Source: Lachnospiraceae bacterium
Lineage (GTDB): Bacteria; Bacillota; Clostridia; Lachnospirales; Lachnospiraceae
DNA length: 27,519 nucleotides
Direction: 5' to 3'
NCBI GenBank assembly: GCA_009774245.1
Contig: VSNM01000070.1
Span: 1 to 27,519, forward strand
Positions 1-8,687 of this stretch are shown in pieces. The notes under the pieces were generated by a model that saw only the letters and a list, made by a program, of their open reading frames with translations, searched no databases and was not told where the DNA came from. The number at the start of each line of letters is the position of its first letter. Positions within the stretch are counted from its first letter, which is position 1. The position numbers and the translations under genes are program-made.

Positions 1-127
1 TAAGTTTATTATAGCAGAACAAGAATTTGTATTCAATCCGGTTTTTTATTAACAACACACTTTTTGACTATCACCAAGTCTTTTATATGGTGTCCTGGAA
101 GAAGAGGATATCATTACAAGAAGCGCA

Positions 128-1825
128 GTGATCCGAAATTGCGGTGACAACAGTGTGGTTGTAAAAAAAGCGGCGGGTGCGTGTCTGGATTTTCTCACAG
201 GAGAATTTGATATTGTCAAGTTTTACGGAAGGCATACGATGGAGCGGAATGTCGAACGCGTGAGCGCAGGACATGGAACCATATCTTTTGGCAGCCGGAG
301 GGGCGCTTCCAGCCACCAGTATAATCCTGCCGTTATTCTGGCGGACCAGAATACGACAGAGGACTTTGGGAACTGTTATGGAATGCTGTTTGTATATAGC
401 GGAAATTTTCTGTGTGAGGTGGAAAAAGACCAGATGAACCAGACGCGTCTGCTGATGGGACTCAATGATGAGTTGTTTTCATATCCGTTGGAGGCCGGGA
501 AGGAACTGACCGTACCGGAAGTGATTCTTTCCTATTCCAAACATGGTTTCACGGAATTGTCACACAGGTATCATTCGTGCATTCGCGACCATATATGCAG
601 GGGAAAATATGTGAATGCTGCCAGACCGATCCTGATCAACAGCTGGGAAACAGCATATTTTGATTTTGACGGCGACAGGATCGTCTCCCTTGCAGAAGAG
701 GCGGCAGACCTTGGCATTGATATGGTTGTCATGGATGATGGATGGTTTGGAAAGCGCAATGATGACAATTCCTCGCTGGGGGACTGGTACGTGAATGAGG
801 AAAAACTTGGCTGTACCCTGGCGGAACTGATTCAAAAAATAAATGCAATGGGCGTCCGGTTCGGCATCTGGCTGGAACCGGAGATGGTCAGTGAAGACAG
901 TGACCTGTACAGGAACCATCCGGACTGGGTTCTGAAAATAGAAAACAGGAAGCCGGTCAGGGCGCGCAACCAGCTCCTTCTCGACTTTTCCAGACAGGAA
1001 GTGCGGGACTATATTTTTCAACAGGTCTGTTCCATTCTTGACCAGGGAAATATAGAATATGTAAAATGGGATATGAACCGCAGTATGTCGGATGTATATG
1101 CGGGAAATGTCACGTACGACTACATGCTTGGTGTGTATGATTTCCTCGAGAGACTGACACTGAGGTATCCAGAGTTATTGCTGGAGGGATGCAGCGGAGG
1201 CGGAGGAAGATTTGATGCGGGAATGTTGTATTATACGCCGCAGATCTGGTGTAGTGACAACACAGATGCGATTGACAGAACCAGGATTCAGTACGGGACT
1301 TCTTTCTTTTATCCTGTCTGTGTTGCCGGTTCCCATGTGTCCGCCGTCCCGAACCATCAGACTGGAAGGACTACAAGCCTGAATACCAGGGGAATCGTCG
1401 CAATGGCGGGAACTTTTGGATATGAACTGAATCCGGCGCTTTTGAGCGATGAGGAAAAATCGGTTATCAGGGAACAGGTCAAAACGTACAGGAAGCATGA
1501 AATGCTGATATGCAGGGGAGACTATTACCGGCTTTCCAGTCCTTTTGCAGACAGGTGTGCCGCGTGGATGTTTGTATCCAAAGACAAATCGCAGGCGCTC
1601 GTGAATGTCGTCAGGCTGGATATCCAGGGCAATATGGCCGCAGCTTATGTGAAATTGAAGGGCTTGAAGCCGGAAGCCGTATATATCGATGATCAGACCG
1701 GAAAAACGTACACTGGCGCAGCTTTGATGGAAATCGGATTGCTGCTTGACTTTCCCAAAACAGAATATGAGGCATATCAGATCACACTGTCAGAAACGGT
1801 TTTGGCAAAGAATTTGACGAAGTGA
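128..1825 (+). CDS. 5'-truncated GH36 alpha-galactosidase (probable gene remnant)
   Basis: Family GH36 enzymes release terminal alpha-galactose from raffinose-type sugars. The catalytic barrel is complete: the nucleophile aspartate lies in the KWDMNR motif (D315) and the acid/base in WCSDNTDAIDR (D377), with CSGGGGRFD between them. At 565 aa it is well short of the roughly 730 aa usual for this family, and most of the N-terminal beta-sandwich is missing. GH36-like sequence (YGVLEEEDIITRS) continues in frame upstream of the GTG used here, back to about position 86, but an in-frame TGA at 65-67 closes the frame and no GH36 sequence is visible in positions 1-64 in any frame. No convincing ribosome binding site precedes the GTG. 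The catalytic residues are intact, so the truncation may be recent. The family call is very secure; whether it is expressed is doubtful. Confidence 0.85.
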   Translation: MIRNCGDNSVVVKKAAGACLDFLTGEFDIVKFYGRHTMERNVERVSAGHGTISFGSRRGASSHQYNPAVILADQNTTEDFGNCYGMLFVYSGNFLCEVEKDQMNQTRLLMGLNDELFSYPLEAGKELTVPEVILSYSKHGFTELSHRYHSCIRDHICRGKYVNAARPILINSWETAYFDFDGDRIVSLAEEAADLGIDMVVMDDGWFGKRNDDNSSLGDWYVNEEKLGCTLAELIQKINAMGVRFGIWLEPEMVSEDSDLYRNHPDWVLKIENRKPVRARNQLLLDFSRQEVRDYIFQQVCSILDQGNIEYVKWDMNRSMSDVYAGNVTYDYMLGVYDFLERLTLRYPELLLEGCSGGGGRFDAGMLYYTPQIWCSDNTDAIDRTRIQYGTSFFYPVCVAGSHVSAVPNHQTGRTTSLNTRGIVAMAGTFGYELNPALLSDEEKSVIREQVKTYRKHEMLICRGDYYRLSSPFADRCAAWMFVSKDKSQALVNVVRLDIQGNMAAAYVKLKGLKPEAVYIDDQTGKTYTGAALMEIGLLLDFPKTEYEAYQITLSETVLAKNLTK

Positions 1826-1842
1826 ACAAGGTGATTGCGGGG

Positions 1843-2133
1843 CTATTTGAAATACCTATCAAAAAACTGATATAAAATAACACATAATCCTATAGGCAGG
1901 CCAAATAGCACCCCGCCAATCAACACTCCTATGATTAACTGATCGACTGAAAAGAAGTCTGACAGATAATAATATCTTAATCCGAAAATTGAATTGACAA
2001 GAAAAAGTGTTCCGGTTATGAATCCCGGAGAGATTTTCCGGTCTTTGATTGTATAGAAAAAATGATCGCCAAAATTTATGATTCCCCATATAAGAATTGC
2101 CACTCCGAAACAGGCGAATTGATTGAGTAACAC
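1843..2133 (-). CDS. Small hydrophobic membrane protein, unknown
   Basis: This is a 96-residue reverse-strand ORF with about three hydrophobic segments (near residues 6-22, 38-52 and 66-90) and a basic C-terminus, consistent with a small integral membrane protein. I do not recognise the family. The GTG start is not preceded by a clear ribosome binding site, and the frame stays open upstream to a stop at 2206-2208, so the true N-terminus may differ or be lost. The stretch is visibly more AT-rich than the flanking genes, which may indicate foreign or decaying DNA. It converges on the truncated GH36 gene, with only 17 bases between the stop codons. Confidence 0.4.
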   Translation of the reverse strand: MLLNQFACFGVAILIWGIINFGDHFFYTIKDRKISPGFITGTLFLVNSIFGLRYYYLSDFFSVDQLIIGVLIGGVLFGLPIGLCVILYQFFDRYFK

Positions 2134-2180
2134 ATATAAAAAAACAGATTTGTCAAGTGAAAAATTATATACAAGCGCCT

Positions 2181-2227
2181 CAGATATATTAAAATCAGGG
2201 AACTGTTAGAGCAAGCAGAACGGGGGG
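2181..2227 (+). repeat. Leader-like repeat, copy A
   Basis: About 47 bases match positions 20538-20585 with roughly five substitutions and one indel. Shared landmarks are a TATA(T/C)T -10-like box (2185-2190 here), the block GAACTGTTA-GAGCAAGCAGAACG, and a G-rich ribosome-binding-like run. Copy B sits directly in front of the AAA-ATPase/nuclease gene, while copy A precedes only a short unrecognised ORF. I infer a promoter/5' leader that has been duplicated or left behind after gene loss. Confidence 0.7.
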
Positions 2228-2233
2228 CAAGGT

Positions 2234-2434
2234 GTGGATATCATTTTTCGCGAGATGATTTCTTCAGGCAAACCATATCCGCAGAATTACAGGTCGGGAG
2301 GATTTCGGACGTTGGATGATGTGGAAGGAGAAAAACAAGTTTCATCCGATAGGCTGCGTTCCATCGTGGTGTGCGACAGAATTATTGTGTCCTCGGTTGC
2401 ATTGGTTACATGCTTTTACTTGATTGTGTCATGA
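2234..2434 (+). CDS. Doubtful small ORF downstream of leader copy A
   Basis: This 66-residue reading frame has a GTG start 7 bases after a GGGGGG run. The translated protein is polar for about 45 residues and ends in a hydrophobic segment (SSVALVTCFYLIVS). It has no recognisable domain and no similarity to the AAA-ATPase protein that follows the same leader at 20592. It could be a small tail-anchored protein, or chance coding in a region where the original gene has been replaced. The leader in front of it is the only positive argument. Confidence 0.25.
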   Translation: MDIIFREMISSGKPYPQNYRSGGFRTLDDVEGEKQVSSDRLRSIVVCDRIIVSSVALVTCFYLIVS

Positions 2435-2470
2435 ATCTGATATTTTTTCCATGAATCTGATTTTTTATTT
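2431..2470 (+). repeat. Imperfect 20-bp tandem repeat
   Basis: Two adjacent 20-base units, each starting ATGAATCTGAT, match at 16 of 20 positions. They lie just upstream of the presumed promoter region of the first GH94 gene. The rest of 2471-2550 shows no clear operator or terminator. A weak TTGCAG hexamer at 2469-2474 is the best -35 candidate but lacks a convincing -10 partner. Confidence 0.6.
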
Positions 2471-2550
2471 GCAGGTAATACGTTATGCTTATATCAGGAA
2501 AAAATAGTAAATGATTTCGAGAAACGATTTTCAGAGAATGGAGGAATAAA

Positions 2551-5280
2551 ATGCAGTCAGAGAACAATCATATTACATTTGAACAGGAAAACGAGGTTTT
2601 CAAACTGGAACATCCTGATAACTACACATATCTCTATTTCCCGACAGCGGGCGAGCAGGGCATCAAGTCAAGTGTGACGCCGAATTTCGCTGGGGACAGC
2701 AAGCTTGACCAGAATACGTTCATCCTGGAGCCGGTCAGCAGTGAAAATCTGCACAACAACAAGTCGTCCCGGAACTTCTGGTGCCATGTCGAGGGCGTGG
2801 GCGTGTGGTCTGCGACAGGCGTGTCAGCAGAGGCGGAATATGACAAGTACACAGACCGGCAGGATGCGTGCAGCATGGAGGCAGGCTTTATGTGGCAGAC
2901 CGTGACAAGAAAGTCGTCCAAGTATCAGCTACAGTCAACTGTCACAAGCTTTGTCCCGACTGGGCATAATGTAGAGCTGTTACATGTGGAGATTGAGAAT
3001 ACGGCGCAGCATACACAGAAAATCACGCCGGTTGCGGCAGTTCCCATCTATGGAAGAAGCGCGGACAACATCAGGGATCACAGGCACGTAACCTCGTTGC
3101 TGCATCAGATCGCAGTGACAGCGCAGGGCGTGGAGGTCACGCCAAAGCTTTCCTTTGACGAGAGGGGGCATCAGAAGAACCAGATTACATATTTCGTGTA
3201 TGGCGTGTCGGGGAGCGGTGAAATGCCGGAACAGTTTTTCCCAGTCACAGAAGACTTTATCGGGGAGGGCGGAAGCCTGATGGCACCGCTTGCGGTCAAG
3301 AACAATGCCGCGGGTGTGGCGGCAGGCACACGGATTGACGGAAAGGAAGCGCTCGGCGGACTGAAATTTGCCAGCGTGGCGCTTGGAAGCGGAGAGACGG
3401 CAGCGTATACTATCATGATCGGCGCATCTGCCAATATGGACGACATGAGGAGCGTCGTCACAGCCTACGACAGCAGGGAAAAAGTGCAGGAAGCGCTGAA
3501 AAATACGCAGACCGGCTGGCAGGAGAAGGTCAATGTCTCATTCCGGACCGGCGATAAGGCAGTGGACAGCTATCTGCGCTGGATTTGTTTTCAGCCGATA
3601 TTGAGAAGACTGTATGGGTGTTCTTTTCTCCCGCATCACGACTACGGAAAAGGAGGCAGGGGATGGAGGGATCTCTGGCAGGACTGCCTGTCTCTACTGT
3701 TCATGAATCCTGACGGCGTGCGCCAGATGATTGTCGATAACTACGGCGGCGTCAGGATGGACGGAACGAACGCGACGATTATCGGGGAGAAGCAGGGCGA
3801 GTTCAAGGCGGACAGGAACAGCATCACGCGCGTCTGGATGGATCATGGGTTCTGGCCATTCCTCACGACAAAACTCTATATTGACCAGACAGGCGATATT
3901 GAGATCCTTGGCGAGAAAGTGCCGTATTTCAAGGACAGGCAGATTCAGAGGGGGCAGGCTGCCGACAGTGAGTGGAATGAGGCTTATGGAATGCAGCAGA
4001 GGACACACGGCGGAGCGCTTTACACCGGCAGCATTTTGGAGCATATCCTGTTACAGCAGCTGTGCGCGTTTTACGAGGTGGGAGAGCACAACGAGATTCA
4101 TCTGCGCAATGCCGACTGGAACGATGCGCTCGACATGGCGCCGGACAAGGGTGAGAGCGTGGCATTCACAAGCGCATACGCTTACAATCTCAGGGAGCTT
4201 GCGGTATACCTTGAAAAATATGAGGCGGTGACCAAAAAGAACCAGGTGGAGCTTGTGGAGGAGATTGCAGTCCTTCTTGCGGGGGACGCGCATAAGTATG
4301 ATGAGATCGAGTGGAAGCGTTCCATCCTGAGCCAGTATATGAATACCTGCACGCACAACGTATCCGGAAAGACGGTTCTGGTATCCATAGCGGAGCTGGC
4401 ACAGAACCTCAGGGACAGGGCGGCATGGATGATGGATCACATCCGCCGTACCGAGTGGGTGACGGACGAGAAAGGAAACGGCTGGTTTAACGGTTACTAT
4501 GACAACAACGGAAGACAGGTCGAGGGTGTACAGGGGGACAACGTGCGCATGATGCTTACCAGCCAGGTATTCTCGATTATGAGCGGCACGGCGGACGTGG
4601 ACATGACGGCGAAAATCTGCCGGAGCGCGGATACCTATCTTTATCAGGAAAAAATTGGCGGATACCGCCTGAACACCAGGTTTGATGAGGATAAGTTTGA
4701 TCTTGGCAGAATGTTTGGCTTTGCGTATGGCGAGAAAGAAAACGGCGCAGTGTTCTCCCATATGACTGTCATGTATGCCAATGCCCTGTATCAGAGGGGC
4801 TTTGTCAAGGAGGGGTACAAAGCGCTTAACACACTGCTGGCGACGGCGATGGATTTCAAGACAAGCAGGATATATCCCGGCGTGCCGGAGTACTTTGACG
4901 CGGATGGGCGCGGAATGTACCATTATCTGACAGGTGCGGCAAGCTGGTTTATGCTGACCATGATTACAGAGGTATTCGGTGTAAGGGGAGACCTCGGAAA
5001 CCTGACGCTTGCGCCGAAGCTGATGCCAGAGCAGTTTGACGCGGATGGAAACGCATCCATCCAGCTGGATTTCCTGAAAAAGACATTTCTCATCCGGTAT
5101 CACAATCCTGAAAGGCTGCCCTATGGTACATATCAGATTGAACGGGCCGTGTGCGGGGACAAGGAGCTGCAAAAAGTGACAGATACGTCATGTGCAGTGT
5201 GTCTGGAAAAAGAGGCAGTCGAGGCGCTTGATGACAGCATCCATGTGATCGAGGTCACGCTTGGCGCGAAAATAAAATAA
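2551..5280 (+). CDS. GH94 phosphorylase, probable laminaribiose phosphorylase
   Basis: GH94 enzymes use inorganic phosphate to split beta-glucosyl disaccharides into alpha-glucose 1-phosphate and a sugar, in the cytosol. The 909-residue protein has the usual order: N-terminal beta-sandwich (about 1-320), helical linker, then an (alpha/alpha)6 barrel. The catalytic signature NADWNDALD is at 520-528, and D525 is the expected general acid. No signal peptide is present. The length fits characterised laminaribiose phosphorylases better than cellobiose phosphorylases (about 810 aa), and the nearby GH16 glucanase makes a beta-1,3-glucoside plausible. The specificity is inference, and cellodextrin or other beta-glucoside phosphorolysis remains possible. 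The ATG follows a strong GGAGG with 6-nt spacing, and the next GH94 gene begins 27 bases downstream in what is almost certainly one operon. Confidence 0.9.
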   Translation: MQSENNHITFEQENEVFKLEHPDNYTYLYFPTAGEQGIKSSVTPNFAGDSKLDQNTFILEPVSSENLHNNKSSRNFWCHVEGVGVWSATGVSAEAEYDKYTDRQDACSMEAGFMWQTVTRKSSKYQLQSTVTSFVPTGHNVELLHVEIENTAQHTQKITPVAAVPIYGRSADNIRDHRHVTSLLHQIAVTAQGVEVTPKLSFDERGHQKNQITYFVYGVSGSGEMPEQFFPVTEDFIGEGGSLMAPLAVKNNAAGVAAGTRIDGKEALGGLKFASVALGSGETAAYTIMIGASANMDDMRSVVTAYDSREKVQEALKNTQTGWQEKVNVSFRTGDKAVDSYLRWICFQPILRRLYGCSFLPHHDYGKGGRGWRDLWQDCLSLLFMNPDGVRQMIVDNYGGVRMDGTNATIIGEKQGEFKADRNSITRVWMDHGFWPFLTTKLYIDQTGDIEILGEKVPYFKDRQIQRGQAADSEWNEAYGMQQRTHGGALYTGSILEHILLQQLCAFYEVGEHNEIHLRNADWNDALDMAPDKGESVAFTSAYAYNLRELAVYLEKYEAVTKKNQVELVEEIAVLLAGDAHKYDEIEWKRSILSQYMNTCTHNVSGKTVLVSIAELAQNLRDRAAWMMDHIRRTEWVTDEKGNGWFNGYYDNNGRQVEGVQGDNVRMMLTSQVFSIMSGTADVDMTAKICRSADTYLYQEKIGGYRLNTRFDEDKFDLGRMFGFAYGEKENGAVFSHMTVMYANALYQRGFVKEGYKALNTLLATAMDFKTSRIYPGVPEYFDADGRGMYHYLTGAASWFMLTMITEVFGVRGDLGNLTLAPKLMPEQFDADGNASIQLDFLKKTFLIRYHNPERLPYGTYQIERAVCGDKELQKVTDTSCAVCLEKEAVEALDDSIHVIEVTLGAKIK

Positions 5281-5307
5281 TTTATCACAGCTAAAGGAGA
5301 GAGAAGA

Positions 5308-7719
5308 ATGCAGTACGGCTATTTTGATGATGAAAAAAGAGAATATGTGATTACCCGACCTGACACACCGGCGCCATGGGCAAATTATCTTGGCTCGCCG
5401 GAATACGGCGCGATTATTTCCAACAACGCAGGCGGTTACAGCTTTGCAAAATCGGGTGCAAATGGCAGAATCCTGCGCTATGTGTTTAATAACTTTGACC
5501 AGCCGGGGCGTTACATCTATATCCGTGACAATGACAGTAAAGATTACTGGTCGGCATCATGGCAGCCGGTCGGAAAGGACCTGGAAACATATCAGAGCAA
5601 GTGCAGCCATGGAACAGGCTATACAAGGATGGAGGCAGATTACAGCGGCATTCACTCGGAAGCCCTGTACTATGTGCCTCTGAATAAGTCCCATGAGGTA
5701 TGGAACCTGAAAGTGACGAACAATTCCGGTCTGGCAAGAAGCCTGAACATCACAGGTTACGCAGAATTTACGAACAACAATAACTACGAGCAGGATCAGG
5801 TAAACCTTCAGTATTCGATGTTTATCACAAGAACTGCTTTTGACAAGGATCGCATCCGCCAGACAATCCATGGCAATCTCGACGGGCTTGAGGACGGGGA
5901 GGAGGTCGACAACAAGCTGGCAATTGACCGGTTCTTCGGGCTGGCAGGGGCAGAGGTGGCTTCCTACTGCGGAGACAAAGAGAAGTTCATCGGACGCTAC
6001 CACGGCTATGGCAATCCGGTCGGCGTCGAAAGCGGAGACCTCGGCGGGGCGCTGAGCTACAATGAAAACGGATGCGGTGCACTCACGACCACTCTTACGC
6101 TTGCGGCAGGGGAGACAAAGGAGATTGCGTTCGTGCTGGGAATGAAGTACAAGGATGAGGCGGATGAAATTCTTGCAGGCTATGTAAATCTGGCAAAGGC
6201 GTGCGCAGAGGAATTAAAGGAGCTGACCGCATGGTGGCATGAAAAGCTGGAAAAATTCCAGGTCAGGACGCCGGATGCATCTTTCAATACAATGCTCAAC
6301 ACATGGAATGCCTACAACTGCTTTATGACCTTTATCTGGTCGCGCGCGGCTTCCTTTATCTATTGCGGACTTAGGAACGGCTACGGTTACCGCGATACCG
6401 TGCAGGATATCCAGGGGATTATCCATCTGGCGCCCGAGATGGCGGTTGAGAAAATCCGCTTCATGCTCTCGGCACAGGTCGACAACGGCGGCGGACTTCC
6501 GCTTGTGAAATTCACGCACAATCCGGGACACGAGGACACACCGGATGACGCTTCTTATGTACAGGAGACAGGGCATCCGGCATACAGGGCGGACGATGCG
6601 CTGTGGCTGTTCCCCACCGTATACAAGTACGTATCGGAGTCCGGAAATCTGGCATTTATTGACGAGGTGATTCCGTTTGCTAACAAGGATGAGGGAACGG
6701 TTTACGAGCATTTAAAACGTGCGGTGGACTTTTCCATGAACCATCTGGGGCCCCATGGACTGCCGGCAGGGCTTTATGCGGACTGGAACGACTGTCTGAG
6801 ACTGGGAAAGGACGGGGAATCTTCCTTCGTGGCTTTGCAGTACTACTATGCGATGACCATCCTCAGGAAATTCGCGGAATATAAAAAGGATGATGCATAT
6901 ATCGCGTTCCTTGACGAAAAGCAGAAAGAGCTTGGCGAGCTGATACAGAAGCTTTGCTGGAACGAGGACAGGTTTATCAGAGGGTTTACCGAGAAGGGCG
7001 AGATTATCGGAAAACGGACGGACAAAGAGGCAAATATGTGGCTGAATCCCCAGAGCTGGGCGGTGATCAGCGGCCTTGCAACAGACGAGCAGGCGGACAA
7101 GGCGCTTGACATGGTGAACAGACAGCTTAACACGGAGTACGGCGTTGTGCTCATGGACCCGCCATATCACCTGGATGCCTTTGACGGAGCGCTTGCTGTT
7201 ATTTACAACGCAGGCGTCAAGGAAAATTCCGGTATCTTCTCGCAGTCACAGGGCTGGATTATCCTCGCGGAGGCGCTTCGCGGGCATGGGGAACGAGCCT
7301 TTGACTATTTCAGGGAAAATGCACCGTCGGCGCAGAATGACAGGGCGGAAATCCGTAAGCTGGAGCCATACTGCTACGGACAGTTCACAGAGGGAAAGGC
7401 AAGTCCGCACTTTGGACGCTCGCATGTGCACTGGCTGACAGGAACGGCATCCACTGTCATGGTAGGATGTGTCGAGGGAATCCTTGGTATGCGCCCTGAC
7501 TTTGGCGGATTAAAGATTGCGCCCTCCATCCCGAAGGAGTGGGACGGCTTTGAGATTGACAAGGAGTTCCGGGGAAGCCATCTGCATATCGTGGTAAAGA
7601 ATCCGGGACATGTGGAGTGTGGTTTCAAATCAATGAAAGTAAACGGCAGGGAGATGGGAAACAATTATATTCCGGCGGAGATTCTTGAGAAGAACAATGA
7701 AATAGAACTTGTCCTGTAA
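5308..7719 (+). CDS. GH94 disaccharide phosphorylase, cellobiose/chitobiose phosphorylase-like
   Basis: The N-terminus (YGYFDDEKREYVITRPDTPA, then PWANYLGS) is the hallmark opening of cellobiose and N,N'-diacetylchitobiose phosphorylases, and the 803-residue length is normal for them. The barrel carries ADWNDCLRLG (491-500), with D495 the expected general acid, and HWLTGTAS near the C-terminus as part of the phosphate/substrate pocket. The opening FDQPGRYIYIRDN...YWS...WQPV resembles the chitobiose enzyme at least as much as classical cellobiose phosphorylase, so the substrate is left open; in this locus a glucan disaccharide is the simplest guess. It lies second in the operon behind a good AAAGGAG site, and ends at a hairpin shared with the convergent regulator gene. 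Confidence 0.92.
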   Translation: MQYGYFDDEKREYVITRPDTPAPWANYLGSPEYGAIISNNAGGYSFAKSGANGRILRYVFNNFDQPGRYIYIRDNDSKDYWSASWQPVGKDLETYQSKCSHGTGYTRMEADYSGIHSEALYYVPLNKSHEVWNLKVTNNSGLARSLNITGYAEFTNNNNYEQDQVNLQYSMFITRTAFDKDRIRQTIHGNLDGLEDGEEVDNKLAIDRFFGLAGAEVASYCGDKEKFIGRYHGYGNPVGVESGDLGGALSYNENGCGALTTTLTLAAGETKEIAFVLGMKYKDEADEILAGYVNLAKACAEELKELTAWWHEKLEKFQVRTPDASFNTMLNTWNAYNCFMTFIWSRAASFIYCGLRNGYGYRDTVQDIQGIIHLAPEMAVEKIRFMLSAQVDNGGGLPLVKFTHNPGHEDTPDDASYVQETGHPAYRADDALWLFPTVYKYVSESGNLAFIDEVIPFANKDEGTVYEHLKRAVDFSMNHLGPHGLPAGLYADWNDCLRLGKDGESSFVALQYYYAMTILRKFAEYKKDDAYIAFLDEKQKELGELIQKLCWNEDRFIRGFTEKGEIIGKRTDKEANMWLNPQSWAVISGLATDEQADKALDMVNRQLNTEYGVVLMDPPYHLDAFDGALAVIYNAGVKENSGIFSQSQGWIILAEALRGHGERAFDYFRENAPSAQNDRAEIRKLEPYCYGQFTEGKASPHFGRSHVHWLTGTASTVMVGCVEGILGMRPDFGGLKIAPSIPKEWDGFEIDKEFRGSHLHIVVKNPGHVECGFKSMKVNGREMGNNYIPAEILEKNNEIELVL

Positions 7720-7730
7720 GAAAAACGGGC

Positions 7731-7753
7731 AGGGCGGAAGGTGGTTCCGCCCT
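7731..7753. terminator. Hairpin between convergent genes
   Basis: A perfect 9-bp stem (AGGGCGGAA / TTCCGCCCT) with a 5-base loop separates the GH94 operon from the convergent AraC gene and overlaps the AraC stop codon. On the reverse strand the stem is followed after five bases by TTTTTCTT, so it should terminate the regulator. On the forward strand no T-run follows, so for the GH94 operon it would act mainly as an RNA 3'-end stabiliser. Confidence 0.7.
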
Positions 7754-8495
7754 ACCATGTTTTGCGGTAATATCTGTCGCGGTATTTTTTGGGCGTGAGT
7801 CCGACATATTTTTCAAAGGTCTGTATGAAATGGCTCTGGGATGAAAACGCAAGGTAGTTTGCAATTTCAATCAGGCTGATTTCAGAATATTTGAGAAGGT
7901 TTTGCGCCTTCTCTATTTTTTTTTCGCGGATGTAATCGCTTACGGAGATGCCGAGGTTCTGCTTGAAGAGGCGCGACAGGTAGCTTGGTGATAATTCCGT
8001 ATAATCAGCGAGTTCGTTGATGGTGATGCGTTCGTTGATATGGCTGTAGATATAGTCGGTACACTGGACAATGGGTTTGGAGATAATGGCGTTTTTCTGC
8101 AGGACAAGCATCTTGCCTGTAAAGTCGAGGACCATGTCCTTATGCAGGTCAATGATTGCCTTGACTGTGGAGCAGGAGTCCATCTTTAAGATGTAGAAGT
8201 CGCTGAGCCGGTAGGCCTGCTCGAGTTCGAGTCCGCCATCGACACAATTGCGTGTCACGAGCGCGACAGTCACAACAAAATGATATTTTATGTTTGTCAG
8301 TGGATTCTTGGACAGTACGCCCATTCCCTCCGGGTTGGCAAAGTCGCCCTGGTTCAGATTGTTCCTGACAAATTCCATATCACCGTTTTTGACGGCAGTA
8401 TAGAAGGAATATTCTTCCTCCATCGGGCGGTGGTAATTTTCGGATTCGCTGTCGGTCAGTTCGCGTGTATACCATTCGTTTCTTAGAGTACTCAT
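7752..8495 (-). CDS. AraC/XylS-family transcriptional regulator
   Basis: The C-terminal 100 residues form a typical AraC DNA-binding domain with two helix-turn-helix motifs (about 160-181 and 207-231), and the region IANYLAFSSQSHFIQTFEKYVGLTPKKYR matches the family signature. The N-terminal 140 residues are an uncharacterised sensor region found in many Firmicute YesN-like regulators. There is no receiver domain or membrane segment, so a cytosolic sugar ligand is likely. It is divergent from the importer operon and convergent with the GH94 operon, which points to a local activator of both. A GGGAGG lies 12 bases before the ATG, rather far for a ribosome binding site. Confidence 0.9.
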   Translation of the reverse strand: MSTLRNEWYTRELTDSESENYHRPMEEEYSFYTAVKNGDMEFVRNNLNQGDFANPEGMGVLSKNPLTNIKYHFVVTVALVTRNCVDGGLELEQAYRLSDFYILKMDSCSTVKAIIDLHKDMVLDFTGKMLVLQKNAIISKPIVQCTDYIYSHINERITINELADYTELSPSYLSRLFKQNLGISVSDYIREKKIEKAQNLLKYSEISLIEIANYLAFSSQSHFIQTFEKYVGLTPKKYRDRYYRKTW

Positions 8496-8566
8496 TTTTG
8501 CGGTATGCCTCCCAAATTTCTTAAATTTTTCTATTTTATTTTTCTTTAATTATGTCATGATTTTGA

Positions 8567-8615
8567 TATTAATGCAACTGATTTTATATAAGTAATATTG
8601 CATTAATACTATAAT
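8567..8615 (+). promoter_or_regulatory. Candidate AraC operator and importer promoter
   Basis: A perfect 11-bp inverted repeat (TATTAATGCAA at 8567-8577 and TTGCATTAATA at 8598-8608) has half-sites 31 bases apart centre to centre, about three helical turns. It is followed by a consensus -10, TATAAT, at 8610-8615. No good -35 hexamer stands 16-18 bases upstream, which would fit an activator-dependent promoter. It sits in the 192-base divergent gap between the regulator and the binding-protein gene. Assigning it to this regulator is inference. Confidence 0.6.
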
Positions 8616-8687
8616 TCTAATTGTAAGGCAGATGTACAATCTGCACAGAAACCCAATAAACAATTTTATAATAGGGAGGAACTAAGA

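Noticed and set aside
1765..1878. Forward frame reading NGFGKEFDEVNKVIAGLFEIPIKK across the end of the GH36 gene
   Set aside because: It looks protein-like and could be the tail of another gene fused at a second breakpoint, but it has no start, is short, and overlaps both the GH36 end and the reverse-strand ORF; not supportable as a feature.
2500..2550. Possible catabolite-repression (cre) site near TTTCGAGAAACGATTTTC before the first GH94 gene
   Set aside because: It does not match the cre consensus on either strand at enough positions.
4051..5172. Long reverse-strand open frame (373 codons) opposite the first GH94 gene
   Set aside because: Lies wholly antisense to a strongly conserved enzyme, shows no domain, and its composition is what the complementary strand of that gene would give.
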